Notes: generated by a model not told the origin, from the sequence alone. Shown: positions 12,626 to 26,270, numbered from the stretch's first letter. The stretch: 64,000 nt of DNA from Sindora glabra (GCA_020226215.1 CM035236.1:46003057-46067056), one strand, 5' to 3'. A program made the numbers and translations.

Positions 12626-13437
12626 CTAAACAGCACCAAACCGCCAAGTCATGCAAGTGATATTGTCAATTTTAACTGCTTGCAAAATGAAGTAGCTAGG
12701 ATAGGCACGTGCGATATTATCCTCTGTAGCTGAAGAGTCTTTCACATCCTTGATTGCATTTTTAGAATTACTTTGCCTGCATGAAATATTAAAGAATGTT
12801 ATATAGGAGATACTGATGAACTTAAAACTATCAAATTAGGAAAAGCAGCCACTAATATGTTCTTAAATGATTTAGCATTCACACTTCCGAAGAAATGCAC
12901 TTCAGTAAGTGTTTGATAATCAAGTAAGCTAGCAACGGGAAATACTAATCAACTTTTGTGATATAGAAAATATTTCTGGAAATCATTGTATAAAAACCCA
13001 TTATTAGATTAACCGAGATGTTGTTTTCTAACACATGCTAAAAATTAATTTATCAAACCTATATCAAAGCAGTAAAATGACTTTCACATATGTTGGGGCA
13101 AGGTCTGGCTGAACTCAAGACAGCAGTGATTTTAACTGCTAAGCTACTACAGCAAAATTTAGTTAAACTAAGAGGAAGGCCTACAGAGGAAAAAAATAAA
13201 CATATTTTAAGTAAAAAAAACTATGCAAGAGCTTTCTATATATGATGTCCTTTGATTAATCATCCCATAGCAGCAATATCGTGAAAAAAAAATGATTCTT
13301 GTGGATGGGCATCCCCATGCAAATTCACCTAATGAAGGTCTTTACATATTATATATGGTCTTCGAACATGGAAACTCTTGAAGTACATATAGAGTTCTTA
13401 AGTCATCATGCCAAATTGGGTTGGATGCTTCCTTTTC
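12626..13437 (-). pseudogene. unidentified minus-strand exons (3' end of a gene or fragment)
   Basis: Two phase-compatible exon candidates lie on the minus strand. The upstream one (about 13437 down to 13342) follows an AG acceptor and reads EKEASNPIWHDDLRTLYVL then QEFPCSKTIYN, ending at a GTAAAG donor after two bases of a codon. The downstream one begins at 12776 after TTTCATGCAG, supplies the missing base of an ATG codon, and reads QSNSKNAIKDVKDSSATEDN, IARAYPSYFILQAVKIDN and TWRFGAV, ending with TAG at 12626-12628. Together they give about 80 open codons with mixed amino-acid use in an AT-rich setting. I do not recognise the family, and no upstream exons were identified, so it may be a captured fragment. 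The join is inferred from splice phases only. Confidence 0.4.
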
Positions 13438-13926
13438 TAAGTAAGCTCCAAATTATATAATGAATTCTAATATCAAAATGGAGGGGCACTAATTAAATAT
13501 TTGAGTTTTGGTTTTTGATATAATATTTGTTTCACATAGAAAAAATAAACTATGCTGCCTTAAAAAGACAAGCCTTATAAAAAGTTTCAAATAAAAGGAA
13601 AAATCAAATTCTAATTGATTCATATTCAAATAAAAGCAATCAAAAGATTAAAACTAGTACAAATACTAAAATAACCCAAACGAATACAATCATACATGTT
13701 TTAAACCTGAAGTTGCTAAAATTTGAGCAAGTAAACACTGGATTCTGCATATTATGAATTATTTACAACATACATATAATGAGAACTAACAAATTTAATG
13801 ATTGAAAATTCAATTTCTATCACTAAAGGCAATAATCCAGTTAAAAAGTTAAAAAAATAGTCCAGGGCTATATGAATCACATTTTGTAGTAGCTGTAAAA
13901 TTTGAAAATGAATCAAAGTATTAATA

Positions 13927-13962
<36 letters not shown>

Positions 13963-15175
13963 ATGATTTTGACCCAATTTTGTTTCATTAAGAGTGAAGT
14001 CAATTTTTTCTTTTTCAATCAAGTCTAAACCTATTTTGGAATTTGACAACATTCCCTTCAAAGTACAAATAGTTAAATAATGTGCAATACTACTAGAAAT
14101 CCAATAACATATATGAAAGATTAATAATGATACTTAGTTAAAGACCAAATACCTGTATGACGGTTAATGTTAAAAAAACATAGCAACATCTAACAAGGAT
14201 GTGATTTAGGCAAAACAGAAGCAACTTAAATCTAATACCATAGATATCTAGGTGGACCTAAGTTAGATATGAGGAAGTTGTTCCAAAGAAAAGAAGCAAA
14301 ACATAGGATGAACTACTAAAGTTTAGTACAAATAAATAAAAATCTTAGATTACAGGAGTTTAAAAGGTAAGAAATTTTAGTTGCTATTAAATAATTTCTC
14401 TGCCATAGCAACATATATTCAAGAAATACATTAAGTTGAGCAACAAAGGAATAACTAGACCATACCTCTTTTACGGTGGAAAACTATGTCAATAAAAAAA
14501 TAAATTATGTAATAATAAAAAATATATATATATATTTTATTAAAAATTATATATGTATGCATGTGTGTATAATAAAAAAATAAATTATGTAATAATGTGT
14601 CATGTGTATAATAAGAAAAAATAAAAATTATATATGTAATCATTTGATTTAAATATGAAACAACTTTTAAAGTTAATTCCAACTAAAAATTTATGTTATC
14701 CTTTATTAGATTAGTAGTATTTGCATTTTTAGATAACTTTTATTTTATTATTATATGTAAAATTTAATTTTTATTAAAAATAATTATAGGATATAGGTGA
14801 ATATGCATCAATTAAATAAAAATGAAAAAATAAAGACAAGCATGGGGATATAGAGATTCCATATAAGTATTCAAAAGTTAACATATATGGGTATAAGGAA
14901 GAGAAGGGATAGACTATTTCTAAATTAGGATGGATTCAAAAATCTAAGTCCCCTACCTATTATCATTTTCAATTGATATTCACACTAAAAACAAATAAGT
15001 TAGAAAGAGTTATGGATTGCTCACTTTAAAGGTGTCCGTTAGTCGAATTAAGTTAGTTAATCCAACCAATTCCAACAGACCATTAGTCTTGAATTAATTG
15101 AATTTAATTGATGAAATTAGTTTATGCTAATTTAGTACAGGTTCAATTGATACATCTAAAACTTATTTTGCCTAA
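13438..15175. other. AT-rich intergenic DNA
   Basis: No gene assigned. Around 15020-15130 there are short repeats of AATT-containing strings. Open frames at 13752-14018 and 14455-14682 arise from simple-sequence tracts. Confidence 0.35.
13926..13962. repeat. (AT)n(GT)n microsatellite
   Basis: About eight AT units run directly into about ten GT units. Confidence 0.95.
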
Positions 15176-16999
15176 CACTACAAAAAAAGCTACACAAATG
15201 ATAAAAGTCGCCTATATAAGATTGCTTGATCATTTGTATAGGTGTTACAAATGACATTATCATTTATATTGAGTTGTCTGTATGGATTCCTATGTATTTA
15301 CACCAACATAAATGACTTTCTATGTCATCTATATAGATTCACCTATACAGACAACAAGATTATTTATCTATGGTGGAAACTCAATCAAGATTGGCCTTGT
15401 ATACAAATGAATTTATCATCTATATAGAGGGGTAATGATTTTTTCAAAAATATTGTAAAAAATAAAACATCTGTACCTATAACTTTATCATCTATATTGA
15501 AATTTTTAATATTTTTTTAAAAATTATTTTTAATTTAGAGAATTTATTTGCAAATTAACAATTTAAAAAAATAATACATGCTAAAGTATTTTTTATAAAT
15601 ATTAATAATTATTTAGAAATATCATAATATCAATTATAAAAACAAATAGGATTAGGATAAAAACTAACTTCTAGTAACATATAATAAAAAAATACTACAT
15701 CCATACATAAAAATATAAAGTGGTAAATAAAAAGCAAAAGCATGATATATGTATATATATAATAGCTACATAAAATAATAATCAATGTCATCCTCGCCTT
15801 CATCCTCATCATTATTTGAAGGCACACATGAGTGTTGGAATAAAGATAGGTACGACTATGGCTAAGGTAAATGCAAGAGTCATTACAATTAGAAAGCTAA
15901 GGGATGTTGTGGAGTAAGGGGTGACTAAGAAATGAATTTGCATAGTATTCTTAGCTAAGGTATGTCCATCATCTAAGGAAAAGGAAGCATAATAAAATAA
16001 GATGGATAGAATCTTATAGAAGTAGCAAGCATTGCCTCAAGGATAATTTGGATTTGTTGCTACACTTACTCATGATAGAAAATTTGTTGCTCTATCATAG
16101 CTAAGGATTACTAACTCTTAATAATATAGGTTCGCACATCCTTTGTAAATCTCACATCTTACTATTGCTTTAAAGGAAATATTATAATAGATGAATTGAT
16201 GTTGGGAGTGCCACATAGTGTCTTGGTAAGCATACAACTAACTGCCTTTTTATGTCTTTGATGAGCACCCAACACCTTGTCAGTAATAATAAGCTTATTA
16301 AGCTCTACCAACTTACCAAGAACTATTGGAAGAAGCATTAGACTGTAAAGATTGCTAAGTGACTAATTCCAACATCTTAACTTTGATTTTTCGGCAAAAA
16401 ATTATTATGTTTTTGTAAAAAAATAAATTTCCTACAATGATTAAAATTATTTAATTGGAAATTAGTTACTTATATAAATAATTTGGGCATTCGGATGCAC
16501 CTACTCCTTTGGATGATATGTATAAAACTTATAGAAATTCTTCCTTACTAACTACAATTTATCTATATCCTTATTTCTCTATACCAATTTTAAAACATAG
16601 CATTAACAATTAGTAAGATTTTTTATAATAGCACAATACAAGAATATTAAGTTAAAATACTTTATCATGTCACACCCTTATAATAAACTTTGATTATGGC
16701 AATCATTGTACACATTTTTCAACTTGTTCTCTGAGTTTCTTCTAGATATCTCCTACATATTCAAACCAAAATATTTATAATTACAAGAAAAATTAATTGA
16801 AAGTTAAAAATAAAAAGTTGCTAATCTTTACTTCAACCTTACCCTTATCCTTGTCACTATTGAAGTATGTGCAAAACCCATGATTAATCAAGATATCTAT
16901 AGGATAAACTCATCTTACATTATGCAAATCACAAATGTTGTCATAAGCCTCATATTCCAAGAAATATTGATGAAGTACAAACTTTTAATCTTTGTATTA

Positions 17000-17420
17000 G
17001 TCAATTGTTATCTATTAGTTACCAGTAATTACATATCCCTGCTCATCAAGTTCAATGTTCATAAAATCAAAATTGTACTATATTGAAATACATGAAAAAA
17101 TGTTGCAATTATTATATCCATTAATTTTAATATCAAATACAAAATAATAATGAAGATACATTCAATAATACTTACACGAACTCTCTACATAACACATTCC
17201 CTCTACTTCTCAAGTACCTATTTCTAATTTTTTTGGAAGGACTCACAATACTACTTAACCAACACTCTTATATCATGTGCAAAATGCTTTGAATTTGAAT
17301 TGAACATCTACTATATAACTGTTTGATCAAAATGGATAGGCAGTGGTCTTCCATTATTCTTTTTTATTTTTAGTGAAAGGTTAAGGACCTTGACTTATTG
17401 CAATACCATCACTTTTAACA
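17000..17420 (-). pseudogene. Transposase_24 (TNP1/TNPA-like) relic
   Basis: On the minus strand, around 17370 down to 17220, the sequence reads NGRPLPIHFDQT, then after stops FNSNSKHFAHDIRVLVK and YCESFQK. This resembles the second CACTA protein (plant transposase, pfam03004 type), with its pattern of Gly-Lys-x-Ile-Pro-Val-x-Phe-Asp followed by a stretch ending Trp/Phe-Pro-Lys. It lies downstream of TNP2 in the same element, as expected. Several stops interrupt it. This is a match by pattern only; a profile search would settle it. Confidence 0.45.
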
Positions 17421-18600
17421 TATTATTAATAACATATATTTATAGGAAAAAATACAAAATGAAGTACTCAAATATATCAATTTTACTTATTTCAAACTGG
17501 GAGGAAATATGAATGAGATACATGATAGGTCATGTCCGTCATTTTCTCCACGATGGTGTGACATAACTTCAATCATATCTATCAAACATCATTATACATG
17601 ATTACATATACAATAGTCATTAAAATAGGATGTAAGTAACAATTATTATAAAATATCACATTTTTCCCTTGAAGGTAAATTATATTTGCACTTCCTAGAT
17701 GAATTATTTGAAATAGTTAATACAACAAGACATAAATAATAATTAGTATTGAATATCAAATTAACATCCTGAAGCTTAATTAGAATTTCAAAAACTAAAA
17801 AGTATTAACCTTAGTTAAACTCATTATTAGTGAATGTTATAGACTTATCATTTTTTTCATCAATTTCATCATCATTATTAGACCCTAAAAGATCCTTCTT
17901 TATGTAATCACTAGCTATTTCATCTTTTAAATAATCACTATCATTTATGAAGTCATTGACCACTTGTTTAGCAAGGTAAACATTTCTAAAAGATGAAACA
18001 CAATAAGGGTTGTGTATTTAATCTCATAAGGTAATCTAAAATCAACTATGAGTGTAAAGTTTGTAAAACTATTATCTTAAAAATGGGACACGCCATTAAC
18101 AAGTGATATTATCATTATCAGGGAGATCTCATACATTATAATGCACTACTTTATTTACAATTCACTAATTTGATCCATGGAGGAGATAATAAAGTAAAAA
18201 ACTTAATTTGCTAGAGATGCAAGCATATACAATTTATCTCTATACTAGTAAGCATTGATAGAACTGCTTGTTATATTTTTATCATTAATAATTTTCTTCT
18301 TTTTACAATTTATATCATACTATTTACATTTAAATAAAGTTATAGGGTAATTATTTAAATAACTTAACTCTATGACATCCTCCAAAATATTATAGAATAT
18401 GTTATCTTCAATCTCAGGTATACAAATCCTACTATTTAGCATCTTAGGAAGTAGTTACAAACTAAATTCCATTTACCAGACATGCCAAATAACATAACTA
18501 TGAAACCTAGTTCGAAAGCTAAAGATAATAACTTATCAATTGCCTTAAGGAATCCATTCTTATAAATGTAGTAAATTTATAAATTTTTGTAAGCAAACAA
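17421..18600 (-). other. CACTA internal region, possible C-terminal transposase relic
   Basis: At about 18000 down to 17830 the minus strand is open and acidic (QVVNDFINDSDYLKDEIASD then YIKKDLLG). Such acidic stretches are common at the C-terminus of TNP2 proteins after the DUF4216 domain. DUF4216 itself was not identified with certainty. Confidence 0.35.
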
Positions 18601-18649
18601 TAACAATATAAGAAATAAAAAAATAAAATTATCAAGAATTAGGTTGAAA

Positions 18650-21010
18650 TGAATATGATAAAAGAAATACCTTAGAGTAAAATTAGTGAGAAAATTAGGT
18701 TTTCTACAAATGATCAATATTTTCACCATCATATGCTTGTAGTTGTCCTATATGTTTACTATACAATATAAGTTATTCATTAAGAACTAGAAGGACTTGA
18801 ATGAAATACTAGATAATTTGGAAGACTTACTCTAAATATTTTTGGATTTTAAGATAATTGTTTAAGATATACCATATTGCAATATCTTGATCACTCTTAT
18901 CTAAATGGACAATTTTTTTCGTAAATGGGTTAACATTAAGATATGAAAAATCAACAATCGCCATTCTATTCTCATGTTAACTACATCTTAGTTTTAGTGA
19001 AGTCGGTTAAATTTAGTTTCCACTTCTTATAGATATATGAAACAAAATGTTAACATCTCATTTATAACAAACCCTTTAGTAATAGAACCTTTAGAATAGG
19101 CATGGCTCTTGACACAATCCTTTAACTTCTTTATGTATCTCTCATATTGGTGCATCTACCAAAAATTAGTGGGACCCCTTAACAATGCTTGTTCAGATAA
19201 GTGCATCACCAAGTACATCATTATGTCAAAGAATGTTGGAGGTTCATCCTCTCAAGTTTGCAAAGAATCAATACAATGTCTTCCTTAACTTATTTAAATT
19301 TCTTATACATATTTGGTTAAATTAATTGCATAACTCAATTATTGGACATGCCAACTTTTTTAGCAAAAATACTCGTATTGTAGGTGCTAACAATTGCTAC
19401 ATAATGATATAATGGTCATAGGAATTTAACTTTTTGATTTTGATATCATTGTTACTCATATTCTTCCTCAAATTTCCAATAAACCTATTTGGAAACTTGA
19501 CATTTTTAATAAACTAGCAAAACCACCATTTATTGTGTTAGTATAACATGTATCTAGGATATGGTTTTATCCACCTACCCTCTCCTTTTATAAATGCAAT
19601 TTTAGTCTTATATTTATCTTGGCCAAATCACATTTTGCATTATTTTTATCCTTTGATTTATGTTTAATGTCCAATAATATGCCCACATTACTATTATATA
19701 CATTCTTTTTAACATGCTTCACGTGAATATTATGCCTAAAGATCATTATATGCTAGTATAGAAGTTCAAAAAAATGTACTCTTTTTACTCCAATTAAGTT
19801 TATCTACACCTCTCTCATGCTTAACTCTACCACACTATATGTGTTTTTTAGGAGATCTTTGATATACTCCACTTAGTAAACTACCTTAAAAGGGCTTTAC
19901 TTTTAGTTTTTCCATTGAAATCTTTATTGTTTCACCATGTGGCTCCTCAAAAGGAAGAAATAATGGTTAGTATAATTTATTTTTCTTCTAACTAACATCA
20001 ATGGTATATCTTCATTACAAATTGGACATGCTTTGTACCCTTATCCATTCCACCCAAAAAGACTACTCTATGCAAGAAAGTGGTTCATTATCTATAACAA
20101 TGCCACTTACATCTTAAACATGCTATTAGTAGTAACATCTCGAGTTTTAACTCTCATCTCTCATAACTATTTCAACTTTTTGACAAATAGTCTTAAAAAG
20201 ATATCTCTATGTTTTCTTAGAGATTAACGTCCAAGGATTAATAGCATTAATGTGAAAAATAATTCTCTTATACAAAACCATAGTGACAAATAGTAGGTAT
20301 TTATTACAATTAGCCATATGTTGTATAATAGGTTCATATCACTAAAAGGATTGAATCCATTTACACTCAAACCAAGTCGCACATTCCTTAGTTCTATTAA
20401 GAAATCAGAATGCTTTTAATCGAAATCCTACTAAACTTTTCCATTAACAGGATGTCATATAACCTTATTTTCCATGGATTATCCTATATTATGCTATGTC
20501 ATATCTTTTATCATGTACCTTGATTCATACAACCACTTCAACCTAGGGCTTAACAAAAAATACCACAGCACCTTCTAGGTAAACTTTTTTCTTTTTATGT
20601 TTTTTTATCAATCCACCAGTTCTCCTTATAGATTGGATAGGTCTCATTTTCAACATGTTCCTTCCAAAAAATTCCATAATCATACTTACAAACATGAATT
20701 GACTTGTGCCCTAATTCTAACTTATTGAGTAAATTCCTTGCCTTATAATATAATTTAAGCAATTTCTTATCATTCGATAGTGCTTCCTTCAATAACTTTT
20801 ATAGAGAGTCAAATAACTTATTACTCCATTTGTGTATCACTTTTAGATACATAAGCTTAACTAAGAAGTTTAATAAAGAAAAAGTTATGTAACTATGGCC
20901 TAATTTTGTTTTAACTTTTGCAAATAAGTTATCAAAGTTTTAGCTATAAGGTATATTCCCCTCAAAGTGTCCTCAATCTAATTTCTATTATTATCATCTA
21001 CTTAATCAGT
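18650..21010 (-). pseudogene. TNP2-type CACTA transposase pseudogene
   Basis: Reading from 21.0 kb downward on the minus strand, conserved TNP2 blocks appear in order: FSLLNFLVKLMYLKVIHKWS and NKLFDSL, then LLKLYYKARNLLNKLELGHK and IHVCKYDYGIFWKEHVENE (usually IHACPNDCxLYWKE), then the pattern HPVNGKV, RNVRLGLSVNGFNPF, GYKACPICNEDIP, RHNIHVKHVKKNVYNS (usually RHNLDVMHIEKNV), KSKDKNNAKCDLAK, and near the end FFDIMMYLVMHLSEQALLRG and FVINEMLTFCFIYL. The catalytic region is present, but stops and frameshifts occur throughout, so no transposase can be made. It lies centrally in the CACTA element at 15.2-24.1 kb and is the main evidence for that element's family and direction. Confidence 0.85.
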
Positions 21011-22485
21011 GGCATGAAGGCTAATGAAGTCATATATGATATTAACTATCTCATTAATATTAATAAGGGGTGTCCCAAGTATAACCTCGACCCTAAATAC
21101 ATACTCTTCACTATGATGAACCTAATTTGTGCATAATGGATTAAATCCATTGTTTATTAGTTGTGCCTCCATGGTTTCCAATGTTTAGTACAATATATTT
21201 AAATAGTTCTTACATGAATATTTTACCAATTCCCTATCATTAACAAAGTTTCTAAATCTCTTTCCACAAATTTAGTAATACTATTCCAGCACACATTGAA
21301 TAATCGATCTCACAAGATTATTTAGCTTTTATCAATAGACATGTTGTAACTAGCTTATAATGTCATAAGTCATCATAATTTAATTATGTGTCACAATTAT
21401 TATATTCTCTAAATTCACTTTATCACTCTAACTCTAATAAATATAGCTTTATCTTATTTGAGATATTCATGCATTTATTATCTCGACTTATTTATGATAC
21501 ATTTCACACATGTGGAAATTTTAGTAACATCTCCCTATAATTCTATAAGTGTGCATATTATACATCGATATAGTACACATCCAAATAACAATTGAGAGAC
21601 AAGAAATTTTTACCACATGAAACAATGAACAAATAAGTTAAGTATAATAACTAAATAACATATCCTAAACTATCCAAAATTTTAAGATAATTTAAGGGTT
21701 AGTTCATCTACAAAGACTAATCAACCCTTGAATGGGCCTAAGATTATAATATAAATGCATTTTGAATTTAACTTGTTGTAATTTTTTATTACAATAATTT
21801 TAACAATATTCTATGCTTATCATTTTACGTATTGTTACATTAATATTTGAATGATATATACTCTAATATTTAATTCCTTCTTTAACATTATCTATTTTTT
21901 TTAGCATTTTAAATCATTACTTAATAATATAAATTTTCCACATTATTAGAAATTATATAAATTTGATTAATTTAATTGTCAAAATTTATTACAAATTAAT
22001 ATCGTCTTAGTACAATTTTTATTATTATATAATTTAAAAAATTAATGAAAATTATATGACTTGATGCTAATATAAAATTATTATACATTATTATTTATAT
22101 TTTTAGGACTTTGAATTATTATTTAAATTATAAAATATTTCATACCATAAAAAGATTATCCTTTCCATTACTATAATTGTCAAAATATTATGTGACTATT
22201 TTTTAATTACCAGTATTCTTATATAATTTAGTAAATCAATGAAAATTATATGACTTACTTTTGATATTAAATTGTTATACATTTTATTATCTATTATTAC
22301 TTATATTTTTAATATTTTAAAATATTATTTAAATCATAAAATATTCAACATCATAGAAATTTTTTTATTTTCATTATTGTAATTATGAAATTATTATGCT
22401 CCCATTTTTTAAATACTTTCACTCTTATATAACATGATAAATTAATTACCATTATATAACTTGTTAAATTATTATGCATTTTATC

Positions 22486-22528
<43 letters not shown>

Positions 22529-23510
22529 TAATATTTAGTACTTTAAATTATTGTTTAAATTATATAATATTTCACATCATAAAAAGTTTTTTGTTTTCAT
22601 TACTATAATCATCAAAATTATCTATTACCATTTTTTAATTACTCTAATTTTTATATAATTTAAGAATTTAATGAAAATTCTATAACTTACTTCTGATATT
22701 AAATTATTATATATTTTATTCTCCATTATTATTTAATGATACACTTTTATGAAGTGTTGAATACTTTCTATTTAGTAATTTATTGTAAGGATTTAATTAA
22801 GTAATTCTGTAAATGTTTAAATTATTATTTCTAATATTTTAAATGACTAATTAAATTACTAAATATTTTACATCATTAAAATTTTATATTTTTATCAATG
22901 TAATTATCAATATTTATATTTATTCATTTTCATATAATTTTACTTTTAATATAATTTAGCATTTTGATTAATATAGTTGTCAAAATTATTATAAATTTTA
23001 TTGCCCTATTTTCTATCAAACTAAACAAATGTTTAAGGTAATAAACACACCAACTTCTACAAAATATTAATTTTATCTACCAACACAATAAGGCATTAAA
23101 ATAAATTCATATTCAATTATTATATCAATGTCATTGAATTTTTAAAGTAATATTTATATCAAACTATATAAAATAATTATTTTTTAAATTGAATATCATA
23201 ATAAAGTATATGAAATAATAATTTATACTTATCAAGTGTTTAATGCAATAAATATATCAAATTATACAAAATAACAATTATATCAAACTAATTAATAAAG
23301 TAAAAATTTATTTTCATATATTATATCAACATTATTAAAAGAATTTAGTATATAATTTTTTTAACATATTTTAATGAAATAGTAAAATAACAATCTAGAA
23401 TTTCAATCAACAATGTAGTAACACAATTTGATCATTTAACAAAATAAATATAAGAATAAATAAATAAGCATAAAAATATAACAAAAAATTGAAGATAAAA
23501 AGAGAAGAAA
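21011..23510. other. AT-rich 5' half of the CACTA element
   Basis: Very AT-rich sequence without recognisable coding. From 21.8 to 22.8 kb a unit of about 170-200 bp containing TTTAATTACT, ATGAAAATTATATGACTT and a (TTA)n block recurs at least four times with divergence (near 22040, 22230, 22440 and 22670), suggesting an old tandem array inside the element. Confidence 0.4.
22491..22528. repeat. (TTA)n microsatellite
   Basis: About twelve uninterrupted TTA units inside the CACTA element. Confidence 0.95.
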
Positions 23511-24123
23511 CTCACCTGTAAAGCTTGAAAGAAGAAAAAGAGTAGCTCTCACATGTACACAAAATGGTAAAAAATGGCACACATTCTAAACTTAAAGGCT
23601 TGGGCTATACAGATGACAAAAATTTGATTATTTGTACAGACCAAAACTTGATCATTTGTATTGCTTAAAGGTAAAGGCACATACATCATTTTATCCATTA
23701 AACTCTATTCTAACGACTTTGTCATTTGTATATCAATAAAATTTTTTGAATTAGATTTGATATGCAGATGACACATCATTTGTGTAGAACATCTTATATG
23801 GTCAAATTTAGAAGGCTATTTTGTTGTTTATATACCTTTTCAAATTATTAAAATGAAAAGTCACCATTTATATTGCTTTTGCCACTTTAATTGCCAAAAT
23901 TTTACTACACTTGAATTTTGAGCTTTGCACAAACAACTTTTGTCATTTATGTGTAGTTATATTTTTTTTAGAAAAATGTAAAAAAATCTATATAATTGAC
24001 TTTTGTCATCTATATAGAATATTTTATTTAAAAAAAACTATATAGATAACTTTGTTTTATATATATATATATATATAATTTTAAGAAACCTATATAGACA
24101 ATGGAGATTAGATCATCTGTGTA

Positions 24124-25290
24124 AGTATCACCTTAATATTACATAATTATTATAATGCAAAACTAGATTATATTTTTTCCAAAACCAAATCCAACCCAAC
24201 ACATGAGATTGTTTGCTGGAATTGAAGGCAAAAATTCAAATGATGTTAGATAATTTTTTTAATGGATTTTAATCATAGGTGATGGAAAGGTAGGAGAGCA
24301 AACAAATAATGATTGAGATTTAAAAAGATTTATTAATTAATAATTCTACAAATCTAATTTCTTTAATTGTAAGTAGCACTTATCCATTTTTTTCTATAAT
24401 AATACAATGATGCTTCTTACTTATATAAAAGAGCAATACTAACACTTACATGAGATGTCATTGATTTTATGAATAAATACATGTTTTCTTTACTACCTAA
24501 TGAATTACAAGTTTACCATAGTTGTGATTATCCATGTTAGAGGATGCTAAGAATGAATTTTTAGTTAATTTGCACACACTAGATACTTAAACATCTTTAA
24601 ATGCTATGATATTTCAAATCATGAATTAATTTTAAAGGTTAAGTTTCTTGTGATGATACTAAGAAAGATTGTCCCATCTTTTTGCCTTTATATTGGCTCT
24701 AAACTAATAATTATTAAACTATTAACCATATTTTAAAAGTAAAAATGATTTAAAAAATAGCTATATGGTTCGTTATATATATTCTTAAAATGTTCTTGAT
24801 TCTTTCATATCCGTGGTTATCTTTTAGTAACAATTTGTTTTGCAATGAGAATTAACAAAGTTAAGGATAATTATTTTCCTATTTTAGTATCTATCTCCTT
24901 AATCCAATATTCAATCATAGTCAATTATACGCTAAAATTTTAAGGGTGCATAACAAAAAAGGATTGAAAACTTTTAATTTATAATTGTGATGGTTAACCT
25001 ACAAATACAAAAACAAATGTTTTCAAAGAAGTATTTTAAAATATCCAATAAGGCATGAAAGCTTATTATTTTAAATCATAATTGTTTCTTATTTTTAAAT
25101 TATAATTGTCACTATCTCTTGATTTTTATGATTATACATAATGACTATTCTTTTTTTCTTTTATTCTTATCAATATTTACAATTCTCAAGTTATTTTTTT
25201 AATCTTGTTTGGTATGGGGGGAGAGTAGAATTGTTGACTTAAGAAGAAAATATTTAAATTGAAATACATAAAAGGTATGGAAGTTTATAA
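24124..25290. other. AT-rich intergenic DNA
   Basis: No coding, RNA or transposon signal was recognised here. Confidence 0.35.
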
Positions 25291-25800
25291 ATTATTCTTG
25301 GATAAATTACATTGATCATCTATAAGGTTTGGTCCAATTATACTAAATAATCCTCATTTTTTAAAATTATATACTTGCACCCTTGATGATTCTTCCATTA
25401 ATTCATTATTATGAAATATAATAATTTTAATTTCTTTAATTACCATTTCTTCCCTCACATTTTTTCTAATGATTGTGCATAAAAATGTAGAGAAATGATT
25501 TCTCATTAATTCATTATTATGAAATACAAATGTTTAATTTTATTAAACAATGAAAATGCAATAAGCTTACAACTCTTCAAAGAAAAGGAAAATTTATGCA
25601 TAAAAATGTAGAGAAATGATTTTTCAGTCATTATAAATGACATTAGAGAATGGATTGCAGTTTAAAACTAAATATCTTTATACTTTATAATGGTGGAAGA
25701 ATGATTCAAGGTGTAAGGATATAATTTTGAAAAATGATGAGTGTCAAGTGTAATTAGATGAAACTTCAAAGGAGATTAATGTGATTTACTCATTATTCTT
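25291..25800. mobile_element. Mutator-type MITE with perfect 9-bp target duplication
   Basis: The element is 492 bp (25300-25791). It begins GGATAAATTACATTGATC and ends with the complement-type GATTAATGTGATTTACTC. The terminal inverted repeats can be aligned for roughly 100 bp (for example TTTAAAATTATATACTTGCA against the complement of the right end). It is flanked on both sides by ATTATTCTT (25291-25299 and 25792-25800). A 9-bp duplication with long TIRs is the hallmark of Mutator-like elements. It has no coding capacity. The interior carries a short direct repeat (GCATAAAAATGTAGAGAAAT at about 25480 and 25600). Confidence 0.85.
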
Positions 25801-26270
25801 TATCATGAAATCTAGAGTTCCCTTTTTATTTTAATTTTGCACAATTTAATTTTTTTTGCAAATTTAAAGACAAGTATTCTTCTGACCAACACGTTGCTAA
25901 CATTTTAAAAATATTAACACACATTTTTTTGGTAAATTTATACACATATATTTATGGTTTAAATGTTATTTTTTTCTTTGTCATTTTAATTTAATGTAAC
26001 ATATATTATACTATCTCATGTATGACACTAGTTTATCACTAGTCTAATATAAATTGTAGGATTGTGGCTCTTAACAATTTCCTTAAAAAAAAAAAGAAAA
26101 GATTATAATCATTGACTTGTCATAAGTACTCCAATAAAAGTCATTAATACAAAAGTTAATAGTCATTAATTTGGAAGAAAGGAGAATTGGTCTTCCTTTT
26201 TGTAGGATTTATACACATTAAGGATATTTAGGCTATTTATTAATCTTAAAATAGAAGTACAAATAAATAA

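Larger units (their letters stand above)
15176..24123 (-). mobile_element. CACTA (En/Spm) DNA transposon, about 8.9 kb, decayed
   Basis: The low-coordinate end starts CACTACAAAAAAAGC, a canonical CACTA terminal inverted repeat. Within 250 bp follow repeated subterminal units such as TCATTTGTATAG and TCATCTATATAGAT. The same units recur in inverse orientation at 23580-24123, ending TCATCTGTGTA, which is the complement of the first internal bases at the other end; the last 18 or so bases, including the expected GTAGTG, are not recognisable. Between the ends, the minus strand encodes relics of TNP2 transposase and then a Transposase_24-like protein, the usual order of the two CACTA proteins. The element therefore runs from 24.1 kb (5') to 15.2 kb (3'). 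No three-base target duplication can be shown because one end is decayed. Confidence 0.8.

Noticed and set aside
21000..24100. Short repeats considered as a CRISPR array
   Set aside because: Spacing is irregular, units are diverged and AT-rich, the host is a plant, and the repeats fit CACTA subterminal and internal repeats.
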